Shown in pieces: positions 42,931 to 52,529 of a stretch of 64,000 bases of DNA (position 1 is its first letter; every line of letters starts with the position of its first letter). The translations under genes were made by a program, and so were the position numbers. The stretch spans positions 1 through 64,000 of the forward strand of contig NZ_JAULSC010000020.1 of the NCBI RefSeq assembly GCF_030518195.1. The letters run 5' to 3'. The DNA comes from Nocardioides cremeus (lineage in GTDB: Bacteria > Actinomycetota > Actinomycetes > Propionibacteriales > Nocardioidaceae). A model generated the notes under the pieces. The model did no database searches. It saw only the letters and a list, made by a program, of their open reading frames with translations, and was not told the origin of the DNA.

Positions 42931-43875
42931 ATGATCGACGCGCCACCGCTGGTCCTGCAGGGACTGGGCAAGAGGTTCGGTGCGGTGCAGGCGGTGCAGG
43001 ACCTCTCCTTCACCGTCGCGCCGGGCCGGGTGACCGGGTTCCTGGGCCCCAACGGCTCGGGCAAGACCACCACGCTGCGGATGCTGCTGGGCCTGACCCG
43101 GCCCACCACCGGCCGCGCTCTGGTGGGGGACCGGCCCTACGCCGAGCTGCCGGTGCCGGGCGCGGTGGTGGGCGCCGCGCTCGAGCCGGGCTTCCACCCC
43201 GGCCGCACCGCGCGCGGGCACCTCGAGGCGTGGGCCCCGCAGGTCGGCGCCAGCCGGGCCCGCTGCCGCGAGGTGCTGGCGATGGTCGGGGTCGACCAGA
43301 GCGCCGAACGGCGCGTCGGCGGCTTCTCGCTCGGCATGCGTCAGCGTCTCGGCCTGGCCACCGCCCTGCTGGCCGACCCGCCCGTGCTGGTGCTCGACGA
43401 GCCCGCCAACGGGCTGGACCCCGAGGGCATCAAGTGGCTGCGCGGGATGCTGCGCCACCTGGCCGGCGAGGGGCGCACCGTCCTGGTCTCCAGTCACGTG
43501 CTCGGCGAGGTGCAGCACACCGTCGACGACGTCGTGGTCATCGCCCAGGGTCGTCTGGTGCACGCCTCCTCGCTGGAGGGCCTCGCCGCGCTGGCCGAGC
43601 CCCGCACCTACGTCGAGTCGCCCGCGCCCGAGCGGCTCACCGCCCTGGTCGCCGAGCAGGGCTGGGCCACCTCGCCCGCCCCGCGCGGCGCCACGGGCGT
43701 GCTGGTGGAGGGCGTCGACGCCGCCCGGGTCGGCGCCGCCGCGCACGCCGCGGGCCTCGAGCTGCACCAGCTCGCCTCGCAGGGCACCGACCTCGAGGAC
43801 GTCTTCTTCCACCTGGTCGAGACCGCCCAGCAGCAGGAACAGCAGCAGGACCAGCAGCAGGAGGTCGTGGCATGA
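42931..43875 (+). CDS. ABC transporter ATP-binding protein (exporter type)
   Basis: A 314-residue ATPase: Walker A GPNGSGKTTTLRMLLG near residue 37, Q-loop/helical region GAALEPGFHPGRTARG, signature FSLGMRQRLGLA near 135 (LSGGQ replaced by FSLGM, common in CcmA-like ATPases), Walker B VLVLDEPANGLDPEG near 155, and H-loop VLVSSHVL. The C-terminus ends in a Gln-rich tail QQQEQQQDQQQEVVA. ATG 42931 is preferred to GTG 42922. It forms an exporter with the next gene (ATGA overlap). Confidence 0.9.
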   Translation: MIDAPPLVLQGLGKRFGAVQAVQDLSFTVAPGRVTGFLGPNGSGKTTTLRMLLGLTRPTTGRALVGDRPYAELPVPGAVVGAALEPGFHPGRTARGHLEAWAPQVGASRARCREVLAMVGVDQSAERRVGGFSLGMRQRLGLATALLADPPVLVLDEPANGLDPEGIKWLRGMLRHLAGEGRTVLVSSHVLGEVQHTVDDVVVIAQGRLVHASSLEGLAALAEPRTYVESPAPERLTALVAEQGWATSPAPRGATGVLVEGVDAARVGAAAHAAGLELHQLASQGTDLEDVFFHLVETAQQQEQQQDQQQEVVA

Positions 43876-44672
43876 GCCGGATGCGTGCCGCCCTGCTCGC
43901 CGAGCACCGCAAGCTCGTCAGCACCCGGATCTGGTGGATCCTCGCGCTCGCGATGGCCGGCTACCTCGCGTTCATCGGCGGGGTGCTGGCCCTCAGCGCC
44001 ACCGTCACCCCGCCCGGGGAGGGGGCGCCACAGCTCGGCGGCATCGACGCCGCACTGTCGACGTACGGCGTCATCAACGCGATCGGCTACGTCTTCCCGC
44101 TCGTGGTGGGCACCCTGGCGGTGACCACCGAGCACCGGCACCGCACCATCGAGCAGACCTACCTCGCCGAGCCGCGCCGCGGGGTGGTGCTGGTGGCCAA
44201 GCTGCTCGGCACCGTGCCCGTCGGGCTGCTTCTCGGCGTGGTCGGCACCCTCGGCCTCGTCGCCACCGCCGCGCCGGTCCTGGCCTGGCAGGGCGACGGC
44301 GCCTACCTCGACAGCGGCCGGGTCTGGCAGACCCTGCTGCTCGGGGTCGTGGTCACCGCGCTGTGGGCCGTGCTCGGTGCCGCGTTCGGGGCGGTGCTGA
44401 CCAACCAGGTCGCGGCAATCGTCGTGGTGCTGGCCTTCACCCAGTTCGTCGAGCCGGTCGCCCGGGTCGCGCTGGGCGCCTTCGAGCCGGTCGCGGGGGT
44501 GGCGGCGTACCTGCCGGGCGCCGCGGCCGACGCCCTGGTCGGGGCCAGCCTCTTCAGTGGCTTCGGCGGCGGTGACCTGCTGCCGCGCTGGGGCGGCGCC
44601 CTGGTGCTCCTGGCGTACGTCGCCGCGCTGGCGCTCGTGGGCTGGTGGCGGGCTCGCTCCAACGACGTCTGA
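43872..44672 (+). CDS. ABC transporter permease
   Basis: A 266-residue membrane protein with six predicted helices, starting MSRMRAALLAEHRKLVSTRIWW, typical of ABC-2/NatB permeases fused to membrane-proximal charged segments. Stop-start overlap (ATGA) with the ATPase gene indicates a coupled pair. Such pairs often export antibiotics or sodium; the substrate is unknown. The transcript may continue into the secreted protein gene 71 bases downstream. Confidence 0.85.
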   Translation: MSRMRAALLAEHRKLVSTRIWWILALAMAGYLAFIGGVLALSATVTPPGEGAPQLGGIDAALSTYGVINAIGYVFPLVVGTLAVTTEHRHRTIEQTYLAEPRRGVVLVAKLLGTVPVGLLLGVVGTLGLVATAAPVLAWQGDGAYLDSGRVWQTLLLGVVVTALWAVLGAAFGAVLTNQVAAIVVVLAFTQFVEPVARVALGAFEPVAGVAAYLPGAAADALVGASLFSGFGGGDLLPRWGGALVLLAYVAALALVGWWRARSNDV

Positions 44673-44743
44673 GCGCGAGCGCCTCTCCACAGAGGGCCGG
44701 ACAGCCGGGTGTGCGGCCCGGCCGCCCCGGGTAGTCAGCCACC

Positions 44744-45457
44744 ATGCCCACCCGCACCGACCGGCCGCCGGCGCCGCTGCTGGCGCTCGCGGCGGTGACG
44801 CTGGCGCTGGTGCTGGTGACCAGCGGCCTGGTGGTCGCCGGCTGGGCGAGCCGTCTCGGCGGGCCCGCCGCGCAGGAGAGCCCGGCGGACGGGGTTCCGG
44901 GAGACGTGCAGGTGGTGAGCGGTGGTGAGCACGACGCCGCCGTCTTCGAGGTCGGCGACGGCTGGGTGCTGCGCCCGCGCGGCACCTCGCTCTTCTACAC
45001 CGACGCGGAGGGGCGGATCAGCGCTGGCCTCGACGGCGCGGCGGTCTTCCGCGACGGCGCCTGCACGGCGGGGGAGGGTGCCTCGAACCGGGCGTTCGCC
45101 GGTTTCGGGCGCCCCTCGCGGCTGCCGGCGCGACGCACCAGCCGGCTGCTCGCCCAGCAGTGGCGCGACGCGCTGGCCCACGACGCCCGCACCGGCACCA
45201 CCCACGAGGCCGGCGCGCTGCGCACCCGCGAGGTCGAGCTCGACGACGGGTCGACCGCCGTGCGCACCGACGTCGGCCTGGGGATCGTCGAGCCCAGCGC
45301 CTGCGAGGCGGCCCGGGTGCGGGCCAGCGTGGTCAGCCTCGACACCGGCCGCTGGACCTCGAGCGTGGTGCTGGTGCGCGACCTCGGGGTGCCCGACGCG
45401 CTCGACGGGGCGGCCGCCGAGCGGCTGCTGGCCAGCCTGCGACCGACCGCCCGATGA
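44744..45457 (+). CDS. Membrane-anchored protein of unknown function
   Basis: A 237-residue protein with one N-terminal hydrophobic segment (LLALAAVTLALVLVTSGLVVAG, residues ~12-34) followed by an extracytoplasmic domain containing two cysteines (DGACTAGEG and EPSACEAARV). No family recognised. ATG 44744. It lies between the ABC permease and the convergent coaA gene with only three bases to the coaA stop. Confidence 0.6.
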   Translation: MPTRTDRPPAPLLALAAVTLALVLVTSGLVVAGWASRLGGPAAQESPADGVPGDVQVVSGGEHDAAVFEVGDGWVLRPRGTSLFYTDAEGRISAGLDGAAVFRDGACTAGEGASNRAFAGFGRPSRLPARRTSRLLAQQWRDALAHDARTGTTHEAGALRTREVELDDGSTAVRTDVGLGIVEPSACEAARVRASVVSLDTGRWTSSVVLVRDLGVPDALDGAAAERLLASLRPTAR

Positions 45458-45460
45458 GGC

Positions 45461-46453
45461 TCAGAGCTTGCGCAGCCGCACGTAGCGCACCGAGTGGTCG
45501 ATGTCCTTGCGCAGCACCAGGGTGGCGCGCGAGCGGGTCGGCAGCACGTTCTGCACCAGGTTGGGTCCGTTGATGGTGTCCCAGATCCGCTCCGCCTCCG
45601 CGACCGCCTCGTCGTGGCTCAGCGCGCCGTACTTGGCGAAGTAGGAGCCCGGGTCGCGGAAGGCCGTCTCGCGCAGCCGCAGGAACCGGTCGACGTACCA
45701 CTGGCGGATCTTGTCGCGCCCGGCGTCGACGTAGACGCTGAAGTCGAAGAAGTCGCTGAGCACCAGCCCGGCGGTGCCGTCCTCGCGGATGCGCGGCGGT
45801 TGCAGCACGTTGAGGCCCTCGATGATCACGATGTCGGGGCGCTTGATGACGACCTTCTCGTCGGGCACCACGTCGTAGACCAGGTGCGAGTACGTCGGCG
45901 CCTCGACCTCGTCCTTGCCCGACTTGATGTCGACCACGAAGCGCAGCAGCGCGCGCCGGTCGTAGGACTCGGGGAAGCCCTTGCGCTGCAGGATGCCGCG
46001 ACGCTCGAGCTCGGCGTTGGGGTAGAGGAAGCCGTCGGTGGTCACCAGCGCGACGTTGGGGTGCTCGGGCCAGTGCGCCAGCATCTGCTGCAGCACACGC
46101 GCCGTGGTCGACTTGCCGACCGCCACCGAGCCCGCCAGCCCGATCACGAACGGGGTGCGCGGCGGGGTGCGGCGGTGCAGGAAGTCCTCCTGGCTGCGGT
46201 GCAGCTGGCCGGCCGACTCGACGTACAGGCTCAGCAGGCGCGAGAGCGGCAGGTAGACCTCGCGCACCTCGTCGAGGTCGAGCTCGTCGCCCAGCCCGCT
46301 GAGCTCGTGGACCTCCTCCTCGGAGAGGGGGTCGGCGGCCGCGGTGTCGGCCAGCGCCGCCCAGGCCGAGCGGTCGAGCTCGATGTAGGGGGAGGTCTCG
46401 CGGCCGTTGTCGTCGTGGCCGCCGTTGAGGTGGCCCCGGCCAGGCGAGGACAT
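45461..46453 (-). CDS. coaA: Pantothenate kinase, type I
   Basis: A 330-residue PanK: Walker A GLAGSVAVGKSTTARVL near residue 111, VALVTTDGFLYPNAELERRG near 145, KGFPESYDRRALLRFV near 168, YSHLVYDVVPDE near 197, and IVIIEGLNVLQPP near 215. It phosphorylates pantothenate, the first step of CoA synthesis. ATG 46453. A ~60-residue N-terminal extension is usual in actinobacteria. Divergent from glmS, sharing only 68 bases. Confidence 0.93.
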   Translation of the reverse strand: MSSPGRGHLNGGHDDNGRETSPYIELDRSAWAALADTAAADPLSEEEVHELSGLGDELDLDEVREVYLPLSRLLSLYVESAGQLHRSQEDFLHRRTPPRTPFVIGLAGSVAVGKSTTARVLQQMLAHWPEHPNVALVTTDGFLYPNAELERRGILQRKGFPESYDRRALLRFVVDIKSGKDEVEAPTYSHLVYDVVPDEKVVIKRPDIVIIEGLNVLQPPRIREDGTAGLVLSDFFDFSVYVDAGRDKIRQWYVDRFLRLRETAFRDPGSYFAKYGALSHDEAVAEAERIWDTINGPNLVQNVLPTRSRATLVLRKDIDHSVRYVRLRKL

Positions 46454-46521
46454 GACGGCGATTGTTGCAGCCGCCGCGCCGCGCACGTCGGTCGGTCCGC
46501 GCCTCGATAGACTCCGGCCCC

Positions 46522-48366
46522 ATGTGCGGGATCGTTGGGTACGTCGGGCAGCGCCCCGCCGAGCTGGTCGTCATCGAGGGGCTGCGGCGCCTGGAGTACC
46601 GCGGCTACGACTCGGCCGGCATCGCGCTGGTCGACGGCGGCGCCCTGGTGACCCGCAAGAAGGCGGGCAAGCTGGCCAACCTCGAGAAGGTCGTCGACGC
46701 CGACCCGCTGCCGCCCTCGACGACCGGCATCGGGCACACCCGCTGGGCCACCCACGGCGCCCCCAACGACGTCAACGCGCACCCGCACCCCGGCGCGACC
46801 GGGCGGGTGGCGATCGTGCACAACGGCATCATCGAGAACTTCGACGACCTGCGCGCCCGCCTCGAGGACGACGGCCACCAGCTGGTCTCCGAGACCGACA
46901 CCGAGGTCGTCGCGCACCTGCTGGAGCTGCAGGTGGTCTCGGGGGTCGACCTGACCACCGCGATGCAGCGCGTGTGCAGCCGGCTCGAGGGCGCCTTCAC
47001 GCTGGTGGCCGTCGACGGGGAGACGCCCGGCCTGGTGGTGGCCGCGCGCCGCAACAGCCCGCTGGTCGTCGGCCTCGGCGAGGGCGAGAACTTCCTCGGC
47101 TCCGACGTGGCCGCCTTCATCGAGCACACCCGCGAGGCGCTCGAACTCGACCAGGACCAGGTCGTCACGCTGACCCCCGAGGGCGTCAGCGTCGCCGGCT
47201 TCGACGGCACCCCCGCCGAGGGCCGGCCCTACCACGTCGACTGGGACCTCTCCGCCGCCGAGAAGGACGGCCACGACTGGTTCATGCGCAAGGAGATCCA
47301 CGAGCAGCCGCGCGCCGTCGCCGACTCTCTGCTGGGGCGGCGTACGCGCTCCGGCGCGCTGCACCTCGACGAGATGCGCCTGTCCGACCAGGAGCTGCGC
47401 GACGTCGACAAGATCATCATCATCGCGGCCGGCACCTCCTTCTACGCCGGCATGGTCGCCAAGTACGCCATCGAGCACTGGTGCCGGATCCCCGTCGAGG
47501 TCGAGCTCTCCAGCGAGTTCCGCTACCGCGACCCGATCCTCGACTACTCCACGCTGGTGGTCGCGATCAGCCAGTCGGGCGAGACCGCCGACACCCTGCA
47601 GGCGATCCGGCACGCGCGCACCCAGCGCTCGAAGGTGCTGGCGATCTGCAACACCAACGGCTCGACGATCCCGCGCGAGTCCGACGCCGTCATCTACACC
47701 CACGCGGGCCCCGAGATCGGGGTCGCCTCCACCAAGGGCTTCCTGACCCAGCTGGTGGCCTGCTACCTGCTCGCGCTCTACCTCGCGCAGGTCAAGGGCA
47801 CCCGCTACGGCGACGAGATCGCCGAGGTGATGAGCCAGCTCGAGGAGATGCCCGGCCACATCGAGACCGTACTCTCGCGCGCCGACGACGTCTACGCGCT
47901 GGCCGCCGAGCACGTCGGCACCCGCTCGGTTCTCTTCCTCGGCCGCCACGCCGGCTTCCCGGTCGCGCTCGAGGGGGCGCTGAAGCTGAAGGAGCTGGCC
48001 TACATCCACGCCGAGGGGTTCGCCGCCGGCGAGCTCAAGCACGGCCCGATCGCGCTCATCGAGCAGGACCTGCCGGTGCTGTGCGTGGTGCCTCCCCGCG
48101 GCCGCGACCAGCTGCACGGCAAGATGCTCAGCGGCATCCAGGAGGTCCGCGCCCGGGGCGCCCGCACGATCTGCCTGGCCGAGGAGGGCGACCCCTCGAT
48201 CGCGTCGTACGCCGACGTGCTGATCAGCCTGCCGCGGGTGCCGGTGCTGCTGCAGCCGCTGGTGGCGGTCGTGCCGCTGCAGCTCTTCGCCTGCGAGCTG
48301 GCCACCCTGATGGGCCACGACGTCGACCAGCCGCGCAACCTCGCCAAGTCCGTGACGGTGGAGTGA
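46522..48366 (+). CDS. glmS: Glutamine--fructose-6-phosphate aminotransferase
   Basis: A 614-residue enzyme. N-terminal glutaminase domain begins CGIVGYVG, with Cys at position 2 as the nucleophile, plus HTRWATHGAP near residue 72. Two C-terminal SIS domains follow: IIIAAGTSFYAG near 300, SQSGETADT near 350, and the final PRNLAKSVTVE. It makes glucosamine-6-P from fructose-6-P and glutamine, feeding glmM. ATG at 46522. It is followed seven bases later by acpS. Confidence 0.96.
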   Translation: MCGIVGYVGQRPAELVVIEGLRRLEYRGYDSAGIALVDGGALVTRKKAGKLANLEKVVDADPLPPSTTGIGHTRWATHGAPNDVNAHPHPGATGRVAIVHNGIIENFDDLRARLEDDGHQLVSETDTEVVAHLLELQVVSGVDLTTAMQRVCSRLEGAFTLVAVDGETPGLVVAARRNSPLVVGLGEGENFLGSDVAAFIEHTREALELDQDQVVTLTPEGVSVAGFDGTPAEGRPYHVDWDLSAAEKDGHDWFMRKEIHEQPRAVADSLLGRRTRSGALHLDEMRLSDQELRDVDKIIIIAAGTSFYAGMVAKYAIEHWCRIPVEVELSSEFRYRDPILDYSTLVVAISQSGETADTLQAIRHARTQRSKVLAICNTNGSTIPRESDAVIYTHAGPEIGVASTKGFLTQLVACYLLALYLAQVKGTRYGDEIAEVMSQLEEMPGHIETVLSRADDVYALAAEHVGTRSVLFLGRHAGFPVALEGALKLKELAYIHAEGFAAGELKHGPIALIEQDLPVLCVVPPRGRDQLHGKMLSGIQEVRARGARTICLAEEGDPSIASYADVLISLPRVPVLLQPLVAVVPLQLFACELATLMGHDVDQPRNLAKSVTVE

Positions 48367-48373
48367 GCGCGCC

Positions 48374-48727
48374 GTGCCCGTGATCGGCGTCGGCATCGAC
48401 GTCTGCGACATCGAGCGGTTCGCCGAGTCGCTGGAGCGCACGCCCGCGCTGCGCGAGCGGCTCTTCACCCCCGCCGAGGCCTCGCGTCCGCTGGCCTCGC
48501 TGGCCGCGCGGTTCGCCGCCAAGGAGGCCCTGGCCAAGGCACTCGGCGCGCCCGTGGGGATGGCCTGGCACGACTGCGAGGTCGTCAACGAGTCGTCGGG
48601 CCGCCCGCTGCTGGAGATCCGCGGCAGCGTGCGCGCCCGGGCCGACGAGCTGGGGGTCGCGCACCTGCACCTCTCCCTCTCCCACGACGCCGGGATCGCC
48701 TCGGCCGTGGTGGTGCTCGAGAGCTGA
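48374..48727 (+). CDS. acpS: Holo-[acyl-carrier-protein] synthase
   Basis: A 117-residue AcpS with N-terminal IGVGIDVCDIERF (Mg-binding Asp), LASLAARFAAKEALAKAL (catalytic Glu-Lys) near residue 57, and LHLSLSHDAGIASAVVV at the end. It transfers the phosphopantetheine arm of CoA to acyl carrier protein. GTG start seven bases after glmS, so they share a transcript. Length is normal for the family. Confidence 0.93.
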   Translation: MPVIGVGIDVCDIERFAESLERTPALRERLFTPAEASRPLASLAARFAAKEALAKALGAPVGMAWHDCEVVNESSGRPLLEIRGSVRARADELGVAHLHLSLSHDAGIASAVVVLES

Positions 48728-48868
48728 TCGGCGCCTGGTGTGAGCCAGGTCTCGCCGGGCCCCGCAGGGTTTAACACGGCGGACACCGGGGCGGTGAAGA
48801 ACTGTCTCATCGCGTAACACGAGGGCGCGAAGGTTCACCTGCCAACCGGCCCGTTCGAGAGGACCAGC

Positions 48869-51417
48869 GTGAACAAGCCCAAGACCCGCCGTGCGTCGAT
48901 GCTCGCCGCAGGCTCGATGGGGATCGCCGCACTCGCGGTCGGTCCCACCGCCACCCTCACCTCGTCGGCGGCTCCCGCCCCCGACGGTGGCGCCCCCTAC
49001 CTCGCCCCGTACTTCACCGCCGCCGACCTGACCGGCGACCGCCAGGTCACCGTCGCCGACCTCGACCTGCTCGTCGACGCGATGGGCGCCACCAGCACCG
49101 ACACCGGCTGGGGCGACGTCGCCGCCGCCGATCACGACGGCGACCTGGTGATCACCGTCTCCGACCTGGCGGCGCTGTCGCAGCGGGTGCTGCACGACGA
49201 CGGCGACTTCGCGCTCGTCGAGGCCAGTGCCGTGGAGATGCAGAAGGCGATGAACGCCGGCGTCGTCACCTCGGTGCAGCTCACCCAGGCCTACCTCGAC
49301 CGGATCGCGGCCTACGACCGCACCGTGGTCGACACCTCGCCGACCGGCCGGGCGCTGGCCTCGATCATCGCCACCAGCGACGTGGCGCTCGAGGCCGCGG
49401 CCGCCAGCGACGCCGCCCGCGCCGCCAACGGCGGGCCCTCGAGCATGCTCGACGGCATCCCCGTGCTGCTCAAGGACAACTACGACACCGTCGACATGCC
49501 GACCACCGCGGGCTGCGGCTGCTGGGAGGGCAACCAGACCGACGACGACGCGGCCATGGTCGAGGGGCTGCGCGCCGACGGCGCGATCATCCTCGGCAAG
49601 GCCAGCCTCGACGAGTTCGCCTTCGGCTTCACCTCGCAGTTCAGCGCCGGCTCCGAGCCCGGCGACACGGTGTACGTCGCCAGCCCCTACGCCACCGACA
49701 AGACCGCGGGCGGCTCCAGCGGTGGCACCGGTGCCGCGATCGCGGCCAACCTCGGAGCGATCGGCTTCGGCACCGACACCGGCGGCTCGATCCGGGTGCC
49801 CTCGAGCTACAACCAGCTCGTGGGCGTGCGCCCCACGGTCGGGCTGGCCAGCCGCGACGGCATCGTGCCGCTGGCGCTGAGCCAGGACACCGGCGGCCCC
49901 ATGACCCGCTCGGTCTCCGACGCCGCCATCGCGCTCGACGCCGTGGTGGGCAGCGACCCGGCCGACCCGGTCACCGCCGAGGCCGACGACCGTGCGCCGG
50001 AGTCCTACACCTCCTACCTCGACCCCGAGGCGCTCGCCGGCACCCGGATCGGCTACCTCGCCTCGATGCTGCCTGCCGACGTGACCGTGCAGCGGCTCTG
50101 GGCACAGGCGGTGGCCGACCTGGAGGCGCAGGGCGCCACGGTCGAGGAGATCACCATCGACGGCATCGACCCGGTGCTCGGCGAGGGCAGCGGCTCGACC
50201 AACGAGTTCAAGCACGACCTCGACGAGTACATCGCCGCGCACCTCGGCGACAGCGTGGGCGCGCGCTCGCTGCGCGCGATCATCGACACCGGGCACATCG
50301 TGCCCTCGCGCGCCTCGACGTACGACCGGCGCGAGCAGGTCACCGAGGAGGAGTACGACGCCTGGATGGAGTCGCACACCGCGGTGCTGGCCGGCGGACG
50401 CGAGCTGGTCACCGGCGCGCTCGACGACCACGACCTCGACGCGCTCGTCTACCCCTCGGGCCGTCCCTACGGCACGCACAGCACCAACATGCGGCTCAGC
50501 CCCAACACCGGGCTGCCGGCGGTGACCGTGCCGATGGGCCAGGCCGTCGTGACCGACCTGTCCGTCACCGGGGCGGGCGTGAACCTGGAGTTCCTGGGCC
50601 GCGAGTTCGCCGAGGGTGACCTGCTCGGCCTGACCTACGCCTACGAGCAGGCCACCGCGCACCGCACCAGCCCCGAGCTCTACGGGCCGCTGGCCGGCGA
50701 CGTGGTCGAGGGCACCGGCAGCGACGAGGCTGCGGAGCCCGGCGACGGCAGGGTCACGGTCTCGGCGCCGGCGAAGGTCACCGCCGGCCAGGAGTTCACC
50801 GTCACCGTCGAGCAGTCGGCCGCCGACCTCTACGCCTACGACCTCAGCGTCGGGTTCGACCCGAGCACGGTGACCTACGTCGTCGACAGCGCCGCGACCG
50901 ACGACACCGGCAGCACCTACGAGTCGACCGGCGCGGGCGAGGTGGGTGTCACGCACACCAAGCTCGGCACCTCGCCGGCCACGTCGGGCGCGACCACGCT
51001 GGCCACGCTGACCTTCGTCGCCACCGCGAGCGGGTCCACCGGCATCTCGGTCGACGAGCTGGAGACCGTCGCCTCCGACGGCGCCACCAGCACCGTCAGC
51101 GACGTGGCCGCCACCGAGGTCGGGGTGCGCAAGGCCCGCACCACCACCGAGGTCGACCTGTCGGCCGCCAAGGTGGAGAAGGGTCGCATGGTCTCCCTGG
51201 TCGCCACCGTCGACTCCGACGGCGAGCTCGCCCCGAGCGGCAAGGTAAGGTGCTCGTCGACGGCGACGTCGTACGCCGCGCCGAGGTCGTCGACGGGGTC
51301 GCCCGGACCCGTTTCAAGGCCCGGTCGCTGGGACGCACCAAGGTCCTGGTGCGCTACCTCTCCGACGACCCGTTCAAGAAGAGCAAGGGCAAGGCGGTCT
51401 TCCGCGCCGTCCGCTGA
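48869..51417 (+). CDS. Secreted amidase with dockerin-like and cohesin-like modules (frameshifted)
   Basis: The N-terminus has a signal peptide (residues ~1-35) followed by a dockerin-like pair of EF-hand loops, DLTGDRQVTVADL near 52 and DHDGDLVITVSDL near 90. An amidase-signature domain follows: LLKDNYDT (Lys), GGSSGGTGAAIAANLG and DTGGSIRVPSS (Ser-Ser-Lys triad, near 200-310). Residues ~630-750 form a cohesin-like beta domain (TAGQEFTVTVEQS, YAYDLSVGFDPSTVTYV), then an Ig-like repeat begins near 755. At 51246-51247 one base is missing (GGCAAGGT-AAGGTG), moving the frame. The shifted frame (LVDGDVVRRAEVVDG ... FRAVR) ends at TGA 51415-51417 and completes the Ig-like domain, giving ~849 residues. 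A 1233-residue readthrough in the unshifted frame is spurious. Confidence 0.8.
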
Positions 51418-52459
51418 CCTGGGTCGTGGCCTGGGTCGTGGCCTGGGTCGTGGTCTGGGTCGTGGTCCGGGGACGCGCTATGCCGCGTCCTCGGGTGCAC
51501 GACCTGGACCACGACCCGACCCACGACCCGGCTGGGCCCGGGCAGGGAGGGTGGGGACGCCGAGCGCGGAGGTCCGCGGCCAGCTCGGCGTCCTCGTGGC
51601 GCACCTCGTACGCCGTGCAGCCGACCACGGTCCGCTCGGGCGAGGCCAGGCGCCGACCGCGCTTCTTGTCCTCGGCCCACTGGCGCACCTCCATGTGGAA
51701 CGACCCGTCGATCTCCAGCACCAGCACGCCCCCGCCGGGCAGGTCCCACTCGCAGTCGGTCCAGCGCCGCCGGCCCCTGGAGTCGGTGCGGGAGCGTTGC
51801 CGGGCCGGTGGGACGAGCCCGGCACGCCGGCACATGACGGCGACGTCGAGCTCGGCGCCCGAGTGCGCCCCGCCCGCGACCTCGCTGAGCAGCCGCTTGA
51901 ACGGCTTCGCCCGGCGCAGCGGCCGCAGCTGGTCGATCCACTCCACCAGCCGCTCCGGCGTGGTCAGGCGCTGCTGGACCGTCGCGGCGAGCAGCGCGCA
52001 CGCCGGCCGCATCGGGGCGTCGTACGCCGAGTGGAGCAGCACTGCGGGCTCCAGCCGGGCCACGGGAAGGCCCTTCCTCGGGTGGCGCAGCAGGTCGAAG
52101 GGACGCCGGGTGCGGAAGAAGTCGACCCCGTCGACCGGCTCGAAGGCCAGCGGCGCGTCGACCCACACCGTGACCCGGTCGCGGTCCCACCCGGACAGCC
52201 CGTGGAGGGCGGCGGCGCTGAGCCCGCCGATCATGCTGCGCGGGCCCGCGTGGAGCACGGCGAGCCAGCGGCGCTGCTCGTCGTCCAGCGTGCCGGTGAC
52301 GGTGCTGACGACGCGCGGGGTGCGGGCCACCCACCGCCGGGCCGAGATGTTGTTGCGCACGGTGTCGGCGTCGATGCCCAGCGCGCCCAGCTGGCGCCGC
52401 GCCACCATCCCCGTCTGGCGGGCGAGCAGGGCGTCGAGCGAGTCCTCGGTGTCGGTCAT
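51374..52459 (-). CDS. AbiEi-like / DUF559-type protein, C-terminus extended by repeat
   Basis: A 361-residue protein. The N-terminal half looks like the AbiEi antitoxin-type winged-helix (LLARQTGMVARRQLGALGID, then GGLSAAALHGLSGWD near residue 80). The C-terminal part has a DUF559/Vsr-like endonuclease fold, WDLPGGGVLVLEIDGSFHM near 250 with an E-x-D-G motif. The last ~52 residues are encoded by repeat copy A and the antisense of the amidase end (e.g. TTTQTTTQATTQATTQVS), so the original stop seems lost. It overlaps the amidase by 44 bases tail-to-tail. No AbiEii toxin gene is adjacent. Confidence 0.6.
   Translation of the reverse strand: MTDTEDSLDALLARQTGMVARRQLGALGIDADTVRNNISARRWVARTPRVVSTVTGTLDDEQRRWLAVLHAGPRSMIGGLSAAALHGLSGWDRDRVTVWVDAPLAFEPVDGVDFFRTRRPFDLLRHPRKGLPVARLEPAVLLHSAYDAPMRPACALLAATVQQRLTTPERLVEWIDQLRPLRRAKPFKRLLSEVAGGAHSGAELDVAVMCRRAGLVPPARQRSRTDSRGRRRWTDCEWDLPGGGVLVLEIDGSFHMEVRQWAEDKKRGRRLASPERTVVGCTAYEVRHEDAELAADLRARRPHPPCPGPAGSWVGSWSRSCTRGRGIARPRTTTQTTTQATTQATTQVSGRRGRPPCPCSS
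51418..51531. repeat. 12-bp repeat hairpin, copy A
   Basis: Four units of CCTGGGTCGTGG (last variant TCTGGGTCGTGG) run from 51418 to 51465, starting on the base after the amidase TGA. A core GGACGCG (51471-51477) / CGCGTCC (51484-51490) follows. The opposite arm, at 51498-51531, has reverse-complement units (CCACGACCC). The whole folds as one long hairpin. It is translated into the AbiEi-like C-terminus on the other strand. Confidence 0.75.
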
Positions 52460-52529
52460 GGCCAGCAGGTTGCCCGGCTCGGGCGGTCGGCGTGCTCGTC
52501 ATCCACTGGCGCTCGAGGCCGGTCGTCCA

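Noticed and set aside
46454..46521. glmS ribozyme or riboswitch upstream of glmS
   Set aside because: Only 68 bases separate glmS from divergent coaA, too little for a ribozyme, and none is expected in actinobacteria.
48224..50956. 910-residue minus-strand frame over acpS and the amidase
   Set aside because: Antisense of recognised genes; low-complexity composition.
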